Counted from the first letter of the stretch, positions 1-12,392 are shown. The stretch is 64,000 nt of DNA from Amblyomma americanum (GCF_052857255.1 NC_135497.1:546573531-546637530); one strand, 5' to 3'. A program made the numbers and translations. Notes: generated by a model not told the origin, from the sequence alone.

Positions 1-279
1 AGATCACCGATTCGTCTAATGTATGCAATCTTTCATAACCATCCACGAAAGAAGCTAGCACCTACAAAATTTCCTGCATTTTAAAAAGTGGTTAAAATGC
101 TGTAGTAATTGAGGTTCTGGGAATTGAGCTTCTGAGCGCCGGTCCTGTTGTCTTCTTTCTTTGTCCCTCGTCTCAACGCTGTTATTCCCAGAAGTGTGCA
201 CCAACTAGCTCAAATATCAGTTTTTTCTAAGTAAGCCACACCAGTATGCGTACACCGCCTAGCGGCTCACCGGCTCAGG

Positions 280-882
280 CTTAAATTGGGAGTTCCCGAG
301 ACTGTCGGTAGCGTGCAGGAATTATGCAACGCCTGCCGGATTCGTGTGCATGCTGGCTATAGCGGCCGCGCAGAGCGAAAGTTTCGGTCGTGTCAGAGCA
401 GTGGAGCTTAAATTGTGAGTTCCCGAGACTGGCGGAAACGAGCAGGAATTATGCGACGCTTGCCGGATTCGTGTGCATGCCGGCTATTGCGGCCGCGGCG
501 AGCGAAAGTTTCGGTCGCGTCAGAGCAGTGGAGCTTAAATTGGGAGTTCTCGAGACCGTCGGAAGCCTGCAGGAATTATGCAACGCCTGCCGGATTCGTG
601 TGCATGCCGGCTATAGCGGCCGCGCAGAGCGAAAGTTTCGGTCGCGCCAGAGCAGTCGAGCTTAAATTGGGAGTTCCCGAGACCGTCGGAAGCGTGCAGG
701 AATTATGCTACGCCTGCCGGATTCGTGTGCATGCCGGCTATAGCGGCCGCGCAGAGCGAAAGTTTCGGTCGCGCCAGAGCAGTGCAGCTTAAATTGGGAG
801 TTCCCGAGACCGTCGGAAGCGTGCAGGAATTATGCAACGCCTGCCCAGAGACCGTCGGAAGCGTGCCGGCTATAGCGACCGC
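280..882. repeat. 127-bp tandem satellite, about 4.7 copies
   Basis: The landmark CTTAAATTG recurs at 280, 407, 534, 661 and 788, an exact 127-bp period. Each unit also carries GCGGCCGC and CGAAAGTTTCGGTC. Copies differ by a few substitutions. The fifth copy is rearranged near 845, where a short internal segment is repeated and about 35 bp are skipped. Because 127 is not a multiple of 3, the long open frames across it are artefacts of the repeat and not genes. Confidence 0.95.
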
Positions 883-2969
883 ACCCTTCGCGAAGAGTGC
901 TAGAATTATCCACGGCATCTGAAAGCCCAGCGGCGAACACGCTACAGCGCGCGCCTTACGTAGCGTGAAATACGGTATCTGAAAGGGGATGGAGAGGGTG
1001 TGTGAGGGGGCGTGTGTATGAGGAGGAGGATGGAGAGAAAGTGGCAACACTGTGCCCGTCGAACTCGTCTGTAGACGTCTAGCGTGCAGTCTGGCAACAT
1101 TAGTACCGCAGCCTGGCCGCCATTTAAGTTACGCCAGCCGGATCGCTGCCGGCACGCGTCGGTGTCCTAAATGTAAATGTGGCAATTGTATACCGCCCAG
1201 CAAGGCGCGTGACTATGTTTTGGGCTTTCGTTAAGGTAGTTGCCCGACTTCCTGTTCATTATTCGACGTGGGACGTGATCGTGCACTGCCTGCACGCGTG
1301 TTTTTGACGCCACTACCGGTCCGTTGCGGACTGCCGATAGCGTGCGCCGCTCGGTCTGTTTAGCGTTCTGTTATTTGCTACGCGTATGTGCGTCTTTATA
1401 GTTATCTGATGTGGCGTGTAAAGGTTAGAACACACCCCTACGAGCCGATTACACCAGCTGTCAAGCTCAGAGTGGGAGGGGTGTGACGCGTCAAGGCATG
1501 TAAGCGACTGAGTGAATTGAAGCGAAGCGTCACTGCGATACCACATCAGGTAGGTGCCTGCTCGATTACTTTTGTAACATTGGTAACGTTGCCTGCAGCT
1601 GTAAAGTTCTTTTAGTTGCTGGCGGCCGTCAATAAAAATTATTGCTAAATGATGACGAAGAAGTATCCCTAGAAAAAGAGCGCTTTGTAGCCCTTTCAAA
1701 TTAAGTGGTTTTGAATAACCTCAGTAGTACAGAGCTTATCATAAAAACTAGTGTGAGCAAGTGTCGTTATGTATTTGAAGTTTGGGTGTTTAAACATTTT
1801 CTTGTGGTTGTGTGAAATGCCAACAATACAAATAATTATCAGGAAGTGCCAGGCATTGTGGGTGCAAAATACACAGCTGGAAATTATGATGTTATGCAGG
1901 TGAAGTGCCTTCTCTTCAGTAGTGAAGAGGTCTGAAAAGAGCTTCACCGGAGATGTCTCCACTGTCCAGATTTGAGGCTCTTCTTGTCTGTGCCCGTTCA
2001 GCGTACTTTGCAGAGCACAAGTATGTGTCGAGTTTTCTCAGATCTTTTTTTTTCACCTCTGCATTGAGATCAGTGTGTTGCAACGTCTGCTTTGGACCAG
2101 AACGTTGATGGCATGTATTGGCATTCCCCTATTCAAAATAACGTGTCTCTTCTCAATAGGTCATCATCAGATAGCGCCAGTTTCATGCTCAGAAAGAAGC
2201 AGTGGTTAAATACAGGGGGTCTCGGCTGGCCTCGGAACCCTTAAAAAACTAGCGAGGAATCTGAGACTCCCTGTACTAGAATGTAGGGAGCGTATGAATC
2301 CGAAGCAAGCAACCAATTTTCTTTTTCTTGTTAGTGGTTGTTGGAACTTTTCTACTGTCATTTCTAAAATTTCGTGGTGATTTTTAGCAAGAATCATTAA
2401 CACGTTTTCTTACGTTGACAGCACAACACAAAGGGTGGAAGAAAAAGGGAAGCCCGCACCCTCATACCATGATTGAGGCCAGAGCTGGCCGCTCAGCTCC
2501 AAGGCTACACAGCAACAACGAGCACACTGGCATAGCCTCAGCACAGCCGCTTTCTCTCTCCCTCTCTAGTTCCCTCCCCACCTGTTCTCGAGTCACTAGA
2601 GACCCCCTTCAATGCAGCCAGGCTTTAAAAAATGCCAATATGAAGTAATGGGCTACAGGGCAGCATTCTAAGGTGATATTACAGCATGAGAGCAATGCTT
2701 TTATTCTTTTTTTCCTCTAGTATCCATCTCCCTTGGCACTCCTCATAGACAATCATAGTAGAAGGATAACCATGTCAAGCTTCTGCAGTAAAGCCGGTGT
2801 CACATGGCACTCCTCAGGGACTGGTCCAGCAAATACGTCTTATTTCACTTGATGAAAAGAATATGAATGGTGTTATATAGTGCAGCTATGAATGCACCTC
2901 AAAGATGAGAAACATTAATTGGTCTTGACAGCTTCTCTTCTATGGCCTCTCACTCTATAACGAAAGTAA
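883..2969. other. No recognisable gene
   Basis: This is mixed-composition DNA. It holds a G-rich purine stretch near 983-1040 and several short open frames (for example 1052-1234 forward and 1313-1699 reverse). None matches a family I know or has convincing codon structure. Nothing else could be supported. Confidence 0.6.
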
Positions 2970-3118
2970 AAACAGCGCTAATTTTTACACAGACCACACA
3001 GAAAGAACAGACAGGACAGCGCCCGTCCTGTCTGTTATTTCTGTGTTGTTTATGTAAACCTTAGCGCTGTGTTTAGTTTTCTTACACAATGTTACACCAA
3101 CTAGTCCAGCAAGAGGTA
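2970..3118 (+). mobile_element. Hairpin (fold-back) insertion 1
   Basis: A 22-bp stem pairs 2996-3017 with 3025-3046 with one mismatch around a 7-base loop. An outer arm pairs ACAGCGCTAA (2972) with TTAGCGCTGT (3061). Downstream lies ACACCAACTAGTCCA (from 3093), which resembles the 3' tail of the PLE dimer at 16.1 kb (ACACCAACTAGTGCA). I infer a small non-autonomous element derived from PLE 3' ends. No target duplication was identified for this copy. Confidence 0.6.
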
Positions 3119-3483
3119 CTGTTAAATGAACTTTTCACCGTAGTTGCAATATTTTTACTGCCTCTAGATCTGAGTGGAAAATAAGCACCGTCTACTGCAA
3201 ACTACTTCAAGGTCTGTTGAATTATAGCCTGTGCACAAAAAAGCTAAAAGTGCTAAATGAAAAAAAGGTGATTTTTCATCATAAATTGTTACCTCTGTAA
3301 TTTTCTTGGTAAATTTTGATTTTTTTTGCCATTTCACTTGCTTGGTAATGACACTGTGCAAGTTCATTGAATATACTTGCTCTAATACACTTACAGGAAA
3401 TTAGGAGCTTGTAGTGACCTGTTTGACTCAGCCTTTCGGCATGCTACCTGATATCATAGTTCAGCAAAACTTGAAAGAAACTG
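3119..3483. other. No recognisable feature
   Basis: AT-rich, non-coding. It contains short T-runs and open frames of under 70 codons with no recognisable motif. Confidence 0.6.
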
Positions 3484-5480
3484 CATATACTATGGACACC
3501 AGATGTTTGCTTGCGTCTTTTTTCAAATGCCTTAGACATTAATGTGCAGGCGCGGACAGAAGTAAACGGAGCGCGCCGCACAAGAAGGAACTGCTTTTCA
3601 GCGCCGCCTAGCAAAACCACACGTAAGCTCAAAATCGCGACACGCATATGCAGGCCCCCTACCAGCGCAACCCTCTCATTGCTCCGCTCGCCTCGCGTTC
3701 GGCCGTAGTCAGCGTCACAATGATGATGATTATGGTCGGATGGTTGCGCCCTTAGTAGCGAGCGGGCATTTCGGAGCGCATAGACCACTGCCTTGATGCC
3801 ACAAATCCCGCGGGGGCGACGCTATCATTATGTCGTTTCATCTGTGACAGCTGTAGGCGCGTTTCCATCGCAAATAGCGCGCGTCCTTCGAACTTTAGTT
3901 GCCTCTGGGATTCATTTCCATCTCGCTATAGACCAAATAAACTCAAAAACACTCGATCCACCACCGCAGTTTCGGGTTCTTTTAGTACAGTTACCGTTCA
4001 TTTTCGGCTTGCTCCTACGAGGAACCGACGGAGCGGCAAAGCATGCGCCCTGTGTGTCTGAACTGCACCACAGTGCTCCTGCATTGGAACCTCGCCTAGG
4101 AGGTCAGCTTAAAATGAGATGAAACCGCCGCTCTTGGCGCTTTTTGCAGCGCGATCCAGCGTCTCAAGGATAGTGACTGCTTCCAAATGTGCTGGATGCA
4201 GCTGTTGGGTTTCCACACCTATATTCTCAAACAGACCAATGCCTATATGTAACCGGTAGCAGTGAAGTAATACAGCTCGCACAGAAGAGTTTGGATCACT
4301 TGCCAGGTTCTGTCGTGGCTCATACTCTGATCAGTGGGCGATCACAGGTTCTTATATGCCGAATTTCGCACGCGGGGCACGCAACAGTGACGCACTGCTG
4401 CCGCGGCATTCGTGTGGGTGAGACAGCGGGTGCTTGTAGTCATCCTAAGATCCGAAGGTGCATGCAAAGTGATTACCATGAGCTCTGCTCCGCACATGAC
4501 AGCGCGATACTCAGCGCACTTTCTCAGTGGTGATAAGAGCAGGATCCAGTATAGGGGCAGTTTGTTTCGGGGGAGACAGGCAGGGTGCATGCACTAGTGC
4601 TGCGTCAGCGCCTGGTAGGGACAAGGCGAATCATCAGTGATAACTGTAGAAAATTAACACAAATCTGCGGTAGTATGCCGAGCGTTTCGAGCGCGTTTGC
4701 TTGCAAGTGAGACGCAGCAGAGTCCCAGCGGCAGCAAAAGTTCGAAACACGCGGGTTGTTTGCGGCGCAAACACGCCTCCAGCTGTCTCAAACAAAGCGG
4801 CTTAATGGTTGAGCCGTCCCCGCGCAATTTGCCTTATCAAGACAGCGGTCTTTGTTTTCCGAAATGTTCGCTAGCTACACAGAGCACGACCATCTGATCA
4901 TGATCATCATCAGCACGACACAGACGCCGGACGAATGCGAGGCAAGCGGAGCATTGAGAGGGTCGCGCCGGAAGCGGGCCTGCACATGCGCGTGGCGATT
5001 TCCAGCTTTCGTCTGGTTTGGCTAGGCGGCGCTGACACGCAGTTCTTGTGCGGCGCGCTCCGTTTACTTCTCTCCGCACCTGTACATGGACCACTCCGTG
5101 ATATTTGCTCTATGACTGGTAAATAATTTATAAATGTCTTTCTCCTTGTTGTTTCAGTATTATCAACCGAACGATGGCTGCGACGTGTAGTTGGTTTTCA
5201 GGTCATGTCAAAAGCAAAAAAACTGGTAATATATCTGCTGCTATGGCATTTGTTGTCATTCCAGCTTTTAAAACAGGCTGTTTTAGGTGTTGTAGTGAAT
5301 TAAAACTGCATATAAACATTTATATTGTAGCCTTTTCCATGCCTCAGCAGACCTAAAGGCCAACTAGGCATCACAGCCATCATTCGGCTGATCAAGCCTA
5401 AACAACATCAGAGAAGGAAATGGAATTATAAATTATTTAATGGTAGGCAAATACCACTTGGGGATTCATGTATTCTAATG
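3484..5480 (+). repeat. Dispersed repeat 'A', copy 1 (interrupted)
   Basis: Segments 3484-3544 and about 5097-5480 align with 12533-12638 plus 16132-16475 in the same order. Shared landmarks are ATGTTTGCTTG, TTAGACATT, GACCACT, AAATAATTTAT, TTGTCATTCCAG and ATTATAAATTATTTA. Without insertions the repeat is about 0.45-0.5 kb. This copy is split by the long-TIR element at 3545-5096. No coding capacity or terminal inverted repeat was recognised, so the class is unknown. Confidence 0.65.
3545..5096. mobile_element. Non-autonomous DNA transposon with about 210-bp TIRs
   Basis: The left end (about 3545-3755) is the reverse complement of the right end (about 4885-5096) over about 210 bp at roughly 80-85% identity. 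Both share the core AAACGGAGCGCGCCGCACAA. The interior of about 1.1 kb has open frames (for example 3793-4122) with no recognisable transposase. It sits inside repeat A, which fixes its approximate borders. The target duplication is unclear, so the superfamily is not assigned. Confidence 0.7.
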
Positions 5481-7309
5481 TTAATTGCAGCGTTTAAAAA
5501 ATATGTGACCAAAGTTATGTTTTTATAGTCCTTGAAACTTATTTTTTAGGTGTTGTCTGTTTCACTGTTCTCAATTTGCAGTGGTTGCAGTGTTCAGTAC
5601 TGCTTACCTTCTTTTTGTTGTTCTCTTTTCATTCATTGGTTGGGCCCTGTTTTCCTGTGTTATTTTGTGTTCTGTAATCGCATAGTGCATCCCTTCTTTT
5701 TTGTTTGTGCACCACTTCTGTTCAGTGTTTCTTTTTTGTGGCAGGCCTCATGAGAGCTGGCAGCTTTCCTTTCATCTTTGCCTTCTCGTCTGACGGTGCT
5801 CATGGTACTAGACAAAATATAGTTTACTGAAAGGCTGAATTCTAAATTGTACAGCATCATTAAGGTGCCCTCTTCCTTTTTAGCACTGTTGCCAAGAATC
5901 TTACATTGACACAAATTTGTTTCACAAGTGCAGGGCATGCTTTGCTCTCGTGTAGAGTTTGTGCATTTACAGTGTATAGTTTGTACATGGTCTCTTAGTT
6001 GGTGACTGACACAGTGGCCTCATTGGCTGACTTTTATATAATTATGAAGGTTAGAATTTGTTTTTCTCACTGCTTATGAGCTTTACAGGAGCTTATGGTG
6101 CCTTCAACAGTCATGTCTTTTTTATTGCTTTAATTAGGATGTTGAGACTCAAATGAGGGAGCGTCTGAGGCCAAAATACCAGTATAACTTCGTGCCGTTC
6201 GTCAGCTTTCTTTATGATGTGCATAACTGTTCAAGTAGGAAATAATTTCAGGTCTTAGTGGTCCTTCATTTGCTTTTGCTATTCAGCCTTTATGCCAGAT
6301 GTCAGATTTTGGAGGATAGTTTGCCACATCCTTCATCATTGAAGTAGGTAGCACAATGTACCAGCCGTGACAATTGGTCATTATAACTAAGCATCCCACA
6401 CTCCCTTTATGAGCACACCAAAGCTGAGATCTGATGGCAACTTTGATGAGTATTGACACCTGAAGTTGTCTTGTTAAGCATAATGTTACGGACCACTTTA
6501 AAATTTTCTTATGGTATTGGGTTCAAATCATGTTTTTGCTTGCTGTCAAACTCGCTCAACGGCACTTTCATTGTGAAAATTAGTATAACACTTGGAAAAG
6601 GCAACCAGGTCCTTCATTGAATGTGAGTGGTGCACACTGGAATCCTGCTTCTGCAGCAAATCATGTGGGTCATATTGGAGGTTGTGTTAAAAAGTAATGA
6701 AGCATAGATATGAAAATGGTGATACACAGTTCTTACCATTTTGTGGCAATTGACCAATTTCTGTCTTTTAAAGGCACTGTACTAAAAAGAAACTGAAGTG
6801 CACTGGAGCCGCTGGAAACCTTTTGTGTGAAGAAAATGCATACTGACTGTGCACATCACAATTTGATGATTGTGCAAAATTTCAAAATGACCATTTTACT
6901 ACTTTATGAGCATGTACTCTCTAGTGTCACATAAGGTGTAATGACAGAACTTGTCTCTAATTTTTCTTTGCACTTCAGTTTTGTTTCTATTTATATTTTG
7001 TATTTCTTAGCATGAACACCACAGGCCATGCACTCCTGTATTACTTTGTATAAGGAAACAGTGGCAAGTCAAGAGTCTGCCTGTGGGCCCCTCGTTGAAC
7101 ACTATTCTAAGGCACTAAGTTTTTTGCCTTGGACTATATCAATAGCTCATGCGCTTCTAGCTGAAAAAATAAGTAATGTTACGTTCAATTTTGACTACAA
7201 GAACTTTGCTAACTAGGCAGCATGTAAAGGACACATTAGGTTTACTGCAGGTCAACCGGCCTTGCTTGACAAAGGCATTGGCAAGAACTGCAATTAGAAA
7301 ATTGCTCTT
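5481..7309. other. AT-rich DNA, no recognisable gene
   Basis: T-rich, intron-like sequence with no open frame longer than about 95 codons and no protein motif. It may be intronic or intergenic. I see no repeat structure in it. Confidence 0.6.
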
Positions 7310-7324
7310 ACCAGTCATTGCAAA

Positions 7325-7570
7325 GCCGCCGCGGTGGCTGAGTGGTTATGGCACTCGGCTGCTGGCCCGAAAGACGCGAATTCAATCCCGGCCGCGGCGG
7401 TCAAATTCCGATGAAGGCGAAATTCTTGAGGCCTGTATACTGTGCGGTGTCAGAGCACTCTAAAGAACCCCAGGTGGTCGCAACTTCTGGAGCCCTTCAT
7501 AACGGTGTCTCTCATAGCCTGAGTCGCTTTGGGACGTTAAACCCATATAAACCAAACCATAAACCAAACC
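7325..7570 (+). mobile_element. tRNA-derived SINE, Ruka-like
   Basis: The head carries an A-box-like TGGCTGAGTGG (7335) and a degenerate B box (GCGAATTCAATCC), typical of an internal pol III promoter. The body continues through AAAGAACCCCAGGTGGTC and CCTGAGTCGCTTTGGGACG to a simple AAACCAAACC tail. It is flanked by ACCAGTCA at 7310-7317 and 7568-7575, a target duplication. From memory it closely resembles the Ruka SINE of ixodid ticks. It would be mobilised by a LINE in trans. Confidence 0.88.
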
Positions 7571-7575
7571 AGTCA

Positions 7576-7950
7576 CTCGTGTTTATTTAAACACTGGCAG
7601 TGCTCCCACTATTTTTATTTTCAGTATTTGCTACCACACATACTAATCTGCGATTTTCAAGGATGAAGTCAATTATTTTCAATAATTGTGCAGTTAAAGT
7701 TGCATGTTCTAAAATTCGAAGCAAGCAGTTGCCTTTTGTACTTCACACTGCTATCAGAACTCACCACTATTGCATGACACCATCAACGTCAAGGTGGAAG
7801 TCTTGTGTTGGTAATAAACGAATGATTTCTTGCTTCAACAGGCATTAAAGCACAATGCTGTTGTTGCTGTGAAGCGTACAAATACAATTATTATATTCCT
7901 GGCTGCAAATATGGCTAAGAATTTTTATATGCGTGTTCTTTTTCCTTTAG
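7576..7950. other. No recognisable feature
   Basis: AT-rich sequence that ends in a pyrimidine tract and AG, read below as a possible splice acceptor for the next feature. Confidence 0.5.
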
Positions 7951-8138
7951 GTGTATCTGAATTCAAGGTAGAGAAGGCAATGTATGACACCGTGAAGGGA
8001 ATCCCAAAGGATGCAGTATTTCACAAGAGAACTGCCATTCCCATCTGGTCAACAGAAGCAGTTGTACTATGCAGTTCCAGTGGCAAGTGTTCAGGAGGTG
8101 ACAGCGGAAGGCAAGGAAAAGGTTCTCCACAAGGCTAA
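7951..8138 (+). pseudogene. BEN-domain-like fragment (candidate exon)
   Basis: A pyrimidine-rich stretch and AG (7949-7950) precede an open frame reading GVSEFKVEKAMYDTV..., then IPKDAVFHKRTAIPIWSTEAV and LCSSSGK. The pattern 'F-x5-IPIWSTEAV...SSSGK' resembles the core of BEN domains (FxxxLaxaiWgxxvLxxxSvtG), a DNA-binding module common in tick transposon-related proteins. Only half a domain is present and the frame ends in a stop. It could also be an unrelated open frame. Confidence 0.38.
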
Positions 8139-8180
8139 GCATAGAGGGCTGGGATAGTCGGTTCTGGGAAGAATTATGAG

Positions 8181-8262
8181 ACATCATTCCAGCGCACAAA
8201 AAATATGTCCGGTGTCCGTGGTGTCTATCCTCTTCGTGTATTTTTGTGCGCTGGAGTGTGAT
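8181..8262 (+). mobile_element. Hairpin (fold-back) insertion 2
   Basis: TTCCAGCGCACAAAAAATA (from 8187) pairs with TATTTTTGTGCGCTGGAG (from 8239), giving an approximately 18-bp stem around about 33 bases. The right half is rich in TCCTCTTCGTGT-type sequence, like the PLE 3' ends in this window. The ACCAACTAG tail is absent, so assignment to the same family is weaker than for copies 1, 4 and 6. A target repeat is doubtful (ATGAGA occurs on both sides). Confidence 0.5.
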
Positions 8263-10412
8263 AAATGGATGCAATGAGAGGTAATTGCTAGCTGTAGCTG
8301 GATTTATCTCAGGGGCATATACTCACTCCATCAGTGTATGTGAGAATTACGACTCAGGTTTGTTAGTGGTTTATAATATGAAAGCGCCAAACAAAGGATA
8401 ATGCCAAACATACAAGACGAGATCAAATAATTGTAGATGTTGTCTTCATGTGAAAGTTTATTTACAGGAGGTTAATTAATGGGTTCAGTTAGCTCGTGTG
8501 AGAATAAAAGCAGCTTAAAAGCCTAGGCTGTATGTGCAGTGCGGCAGTGCATAATCAGTGAAATTACTCATAATGCACAACTTTTAGTGAATATGTACTT
8601 CTGATGCTATGGAAACAGAAGACGGATGGTACTTAGCAGTCATTTGCCCTGAAGCTTGGATTTTAGGTACTGAGGCCTAAGTGATGCTGATTCAGTATAG
8701 GCATTCGTGGGTGCCGCCATATTTGCCATCGTCCATGAATCCTCGGGTTGCCTCTACTTAACAACGAAAATTTGTATGTTATAACTTGTAGCTTTCACTG
8801 AAAGCATTTTACGTGAAAATAAGCTTTACTTGAATGCTAGCTGGCCTATTGTTTAACTGTCAGATTCCATGATGGAAGTGACTGTTAGAGTTTATCATGT
8901 AGCCCATAATGAGCCCCTGTTTGCCCTTACCTTCTCTGCCCTCTTGTCTAGCTGTTATGCATACAGTTTTACAAGTCACGTTCTAACTTCGGCTACTTCA
9001 GTTTACATGTAAAAATATTTTGGCTACTTTTTACTCAAGCATAGGTGTGCTTGAGCACTCTTTCGCTAGCTTTGCTGCATGCTTTGTAAAAATAGTTTGT
9101 AGCATTGAATATAACAAAGCATATCTTAGACACTTTTTTTCACACTTAGCACGGACGGCCCAGTGGGGCCTGTAGAGATGGCTCGAAGCGGTTTGAATAC
9201 TTTGTTGCATACATGTTGGGAGGAATCATGCGACTTGTGAGTTACGTATATGTGTGGCAGCAAACATTGCTACTTTGGAAAAGGCGCCGGTCTGCCATAC
9301 AATGTCAGCGAAGCTTAACGAACACCACTTTGTGGAAACTAATTTGGAGCCTTGCACTACAGTGTCCTGAAGCCATTATTGTTTTCTGCCTTGCTGTGAG
9401 AAGTGGCTCTTGCAAGTGATCTGCCTGCTTAGAACCAGTCAACTTGTTAAGCTTATTCACTTAACTCATAATCAACTCGGTCATTTTTTATAACTGGAAC
9501 CCTAATGCCTGGATGCACCAAAAGAAGTGCATCTCACTGGAAGACAGGGCGTGCTAGGCACTATAGTGGGCAATGCACAGTACGCAGAATCTAGTGGGTT
9601 TTGTATGTGTGCAAGTGTCTGCAGGTACTCTGCAGTCAACTGCACCAGAGGCTCAGGATGTGTATAGCAAGCTATACCTAAACAAAACTCATGTGCGCTC
9701 AGGCAGCTTTGGTTTTAATACATTCAGCAGGAAAAATAATCTGGCAGCTTTTTTTGCACATCTGTTGGGGTTTTACCAGTGCCAGAGTTCATCGCATCTT
9801 GTTTAAGGTTTCCTTTCAAATCATTAACATTCCGCCCTTGTTATTTTGTATGTGGCATTCAGCTGAAAATAAATTTCAGCAGTCGGCTTTTTATGCTTTG
9901 CTGCCACTTTTTTGGAAGAAATGAAGAGGAATGGTCTTTTAAATAGAAGCAGCCAGCCATGCAGTGCTTTACAGTTCTGCACCCTGTGCGCATAAAAAGT
10001 CTGAATACATGGATTTTGTCACCCAGAAATATACTCGCATCAGATATTTTTTTTAGTCGAACTACATCTTATCTCCTTTTTGTGCCCATCTTTATGGGCA
10101 TCTTGAATCATTTCTGTAATTCCTTAATTTCTCTTATTTTTGTTTTCTGCAGCAGTAGAATTTCCGTGTCAATTTATTTCTCTAGGCTACAAAGTATTAG
10201 TATCTCTGAGCCTGGTAATGAATCAAATTACCGGAGATGCTACAGTGCTGTTGGTTGTCTCAGAAAGCCCGACTGTGTTAGGACTGTCATGCTCAATATC
10301 AGCTTCAATGCCAAATTATGATAGGAATTCAGATTATGATGCAGGCGTACCCTACTGTGTTGTAAATATATGCACTTAGCTATGAATACAAAAGAAAAAC
10401 ACAACGCAATAA
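8263..10412. other. AT-rich DNA, no confident gene
   Basis: Mostly non-coding. An open frame at 10140-10379, preceded by TTTTCTGCAG, could be an exon, but the product is not recognisable and a second frame is also open there. No repeats were recognised. Confidence 0.5.
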
Positions 10413-10565
10413 TTCACATTTTCATTCACACAGCGTGGTGATGAACAGGGGCAAGGGAGGAGGCACCTCAAAGTGTTTTTCGGTGTCTTCCCCCTTGTCC
10501 GTGTTCATCGTTGTACTGTGTGAATGAAAGTGTGAAATACTTGCTCATCCAGACACTGATTTCAA
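10413..10565 (+). mobile_element. Hairpin (fold-back) insertion 3
   Basis: 10413-10463 pairs with 10486-10537 as a long imperfect stem of about 50 bp. TTCATTCACACAG is mirrored by CTGTGTGAATGAA. The tail after the right arm (ACTTGCTCATCCAGACA) loosely matches that of insertion 6 (ACCTACTCGCCCAAGCA). A clear target duplication was not found. The role is inferred, and only the hairpin is directly visible. Confidence 0.55.
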
Positions 10566-10787
10566 GCAAATTAATGCAAGTGGGGTGCTTTATGTGAGCA
10601 GCATTGATTTACTATAAAGCAGAAGACAGTTGATTTACTGCAGAGGCATTGCAAGTCGTATTGAATGTGTACTGTATGTTTGCACCACTGAGCTAAATTT
10701 AATAGCAGTATTTGCTGGTTGTCTTTGCACTGGGATTATTATAGTGTATTTCACACAAATTCGTGATTTTGTTCTGTTGTTCTTCAG

Positions 10788-10944
10788 GCATTGTGGCTAC
10801 ACAGCTGGAGTCAAGCTGCTATCAGGGAAATTCAACCTATTCGACTTTGTCAGAAAAGATGCACGCTATGATGCTAGGGGCCTACATCTTGACTATACTG
10901 CCAATTTTGTCTACCAATGAAGCTAAGGATGCTTTTGTGCAAAT
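10788..10944 (+). other. Candidate exon of unknown product
   Basis: The stretch is bounded by TTCTTCAG and GTGAGC, matching splice acceptor and donor consensus, and is 157 nt long. One frame is open throughout (beginning GIVATQLESSCYQG and ending KDAFVQM). A second frame is open for most of it. The size resembles the DUF4806-like candidate exon at 12235. No family is recognised, so it may be chance. Confidence 0.22.
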
Positions 10945-12234
10945 GTGAGCATTTTTTCTTTGTTTACGGTACGTGCTTGCTCTTCGTCTTCGGCGAGAAC
11001 AGAAATGATGTGGTTATGTGCATGCTCCAGTGTACAATCATGTGAAAAATTATGACGCTGCGAATGTGTGCCACACTATGCCTAACTGCGTGCAGGTGCC
11101 ATGTGATGAAATGCTCGTGCCATCAAGGCCGGCGCAGCGAGATTGATGGATGTTAGTGCACCTGACTCGAAATCAGGAGTGCTTGCCGTTTTACATCATT
11201 TGGCATGCATTCGCTGGGATCTCTTAATTTTTCTCACGATAGTATGTCCAAACTCACAGCATCTCAATCAAGACATTCTACGGTATACCAACCACACCAA
11301 ATCGAATAGTACATCGACCACACCAGGAAACACCAAACAAAACAACACCAGAGCCGGTATCAGACAACCGGGTCACAGCATAGAAAACCAGGCCACAACA
11401 CTCTAAAGCACACCACACTACGCCACATCAGGACCCGTGTCTGAAAATCCTGGTCTGGTCGGAACACCAGACGCGGTCACACCAGAACCCGTGTCTAAAA
11501 AAGCCAGTTTGGTGAAAACACCAGAAATGGGCTGGTGTTTTTTTCGACTGGGTATATGGCATTTCTTTCAATTGTGCCTATGAGCTACTGGCAACGTATT
11601 CATTCCTTTTAATATAATTTTGATGCATAGTGTTTTGTTCAGCTGTAGTTTAATTTGAGCCCTCTAGATATGGTGAGTCTACTTCAGATTAAGTTGGGAC
11701 TTCGAAAATGCCTCATGTTGCATTTGGATTTGTAGACCTGAAAGCTTCATTTTGTACAAGTGTATTTGAAAGAGGATTAGCTGTATATAATATCTAGCCT
11801 ACTACAGGAAATTAGCACAAGCATTAGCCTTGCTGTTCATAGTGGCAGCTGACGGTTATCTTCTTACATCACTCATTTAGCTCCAGACTACAATTTTGTC
11901 ATGGTTCAAGGTGGCCTTAAAGTAATGGCTTCACTTTTTCCCCCTTATCTTATTGTTCGGGAAGCGTATGCCGTTGAGTCGTGCATAAAAGGAAGTTAAT
12001 ATGATGATGCAAAGATGGGCGTTTAGAAGACAACAGAGAATTCTGTTATCATTAAGCTGAGTCACACCACTGTGATCATAGGTCTCTTTGAGTCCTCTCT
12101 ATTATCCTGTTCTACATCCTTCTGATTTTTTGTTGACTTGCACATGGTTCCTTGAAGAGGGTGTTTTATGAATGGTTCAATGTATGCTTTTCATGGCATA
12201 GTTCACTTTGTATAATCTATATATTCTATTTCAG
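10945..12234. other. Non-coding DNA with CA-rich segment
   Basis: No gene was seen. 11230-11540 is strongly biased to A and C, with many copies of ACACCA and CACCAG, and contains the 54-bp duplication listed separately. The remainder is T-rich intron-like sequence. Confidence 0.6.
11425..11530. repeat. 54-bp tandem duplication in CA-rich DNA
   Basis: Two units start at 11425 and 11479. Both carry ACCCGTGTCTRAAAA followed by a CTGGTYTGGT-like motif and AACACCAGA, at roughly 75-80% identity. The flanks contain related shorter motifs, which suggests an old, decayed minisatellite. Confidence 0.6.
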
Positions 12235-12392
12235 ATCAAAAAGCTAGCACTCATTGGGAGTGAGCCAGCTGATGAGGCTAAAAAACTTATTATGAAGACT
12301 AGTGAAGACTCCTGTGGCCCTTATGTACACATTGAAGGGGCAGGGTGAAAAAGAAGCATTTAAGAACCCACGGCTGTACAGCGAAATTTTTG
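12235..12392 (+). pseudogene. DUF4806-like fragment (candidate exon)
   Basis: A TATTTCAG acceptor and a GTGAGT donor (12393) bound 158 nt. The frame reads KKLALIGSEPADEAKKLIMK and later, after a one-base shift near 12350, EKEAFKNPRLYSEIF. The order 'LALIG...(K/R)xI...G.(K/E)KxAF...L' is the pattern I know from DUF4806 domains, found in many arthropod transposon-derived proteins. The frameshift makes it a relic. It lies on the same strand as the BEN-like and transposase-like fragments. Confidence 0.42.

Noticed and set aside
390..1050. Several overlapping open frames of 65-125 codons
   Set aside because: The 127-bp satellite shifts frame each unit, so the same peptide appears in all frames. 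This is repeat-driven, not a gene.
3793..4122. 109-codon open frame inside the long-TIR element
   Set aside because: No transposase or other motif. Length is consistent with chance.
7330..7400. Possible tRNA gene
   Set aside because: A and B boxes belong to the SINE head. The cloverleaf is degenerate and the body continues as a SINE.
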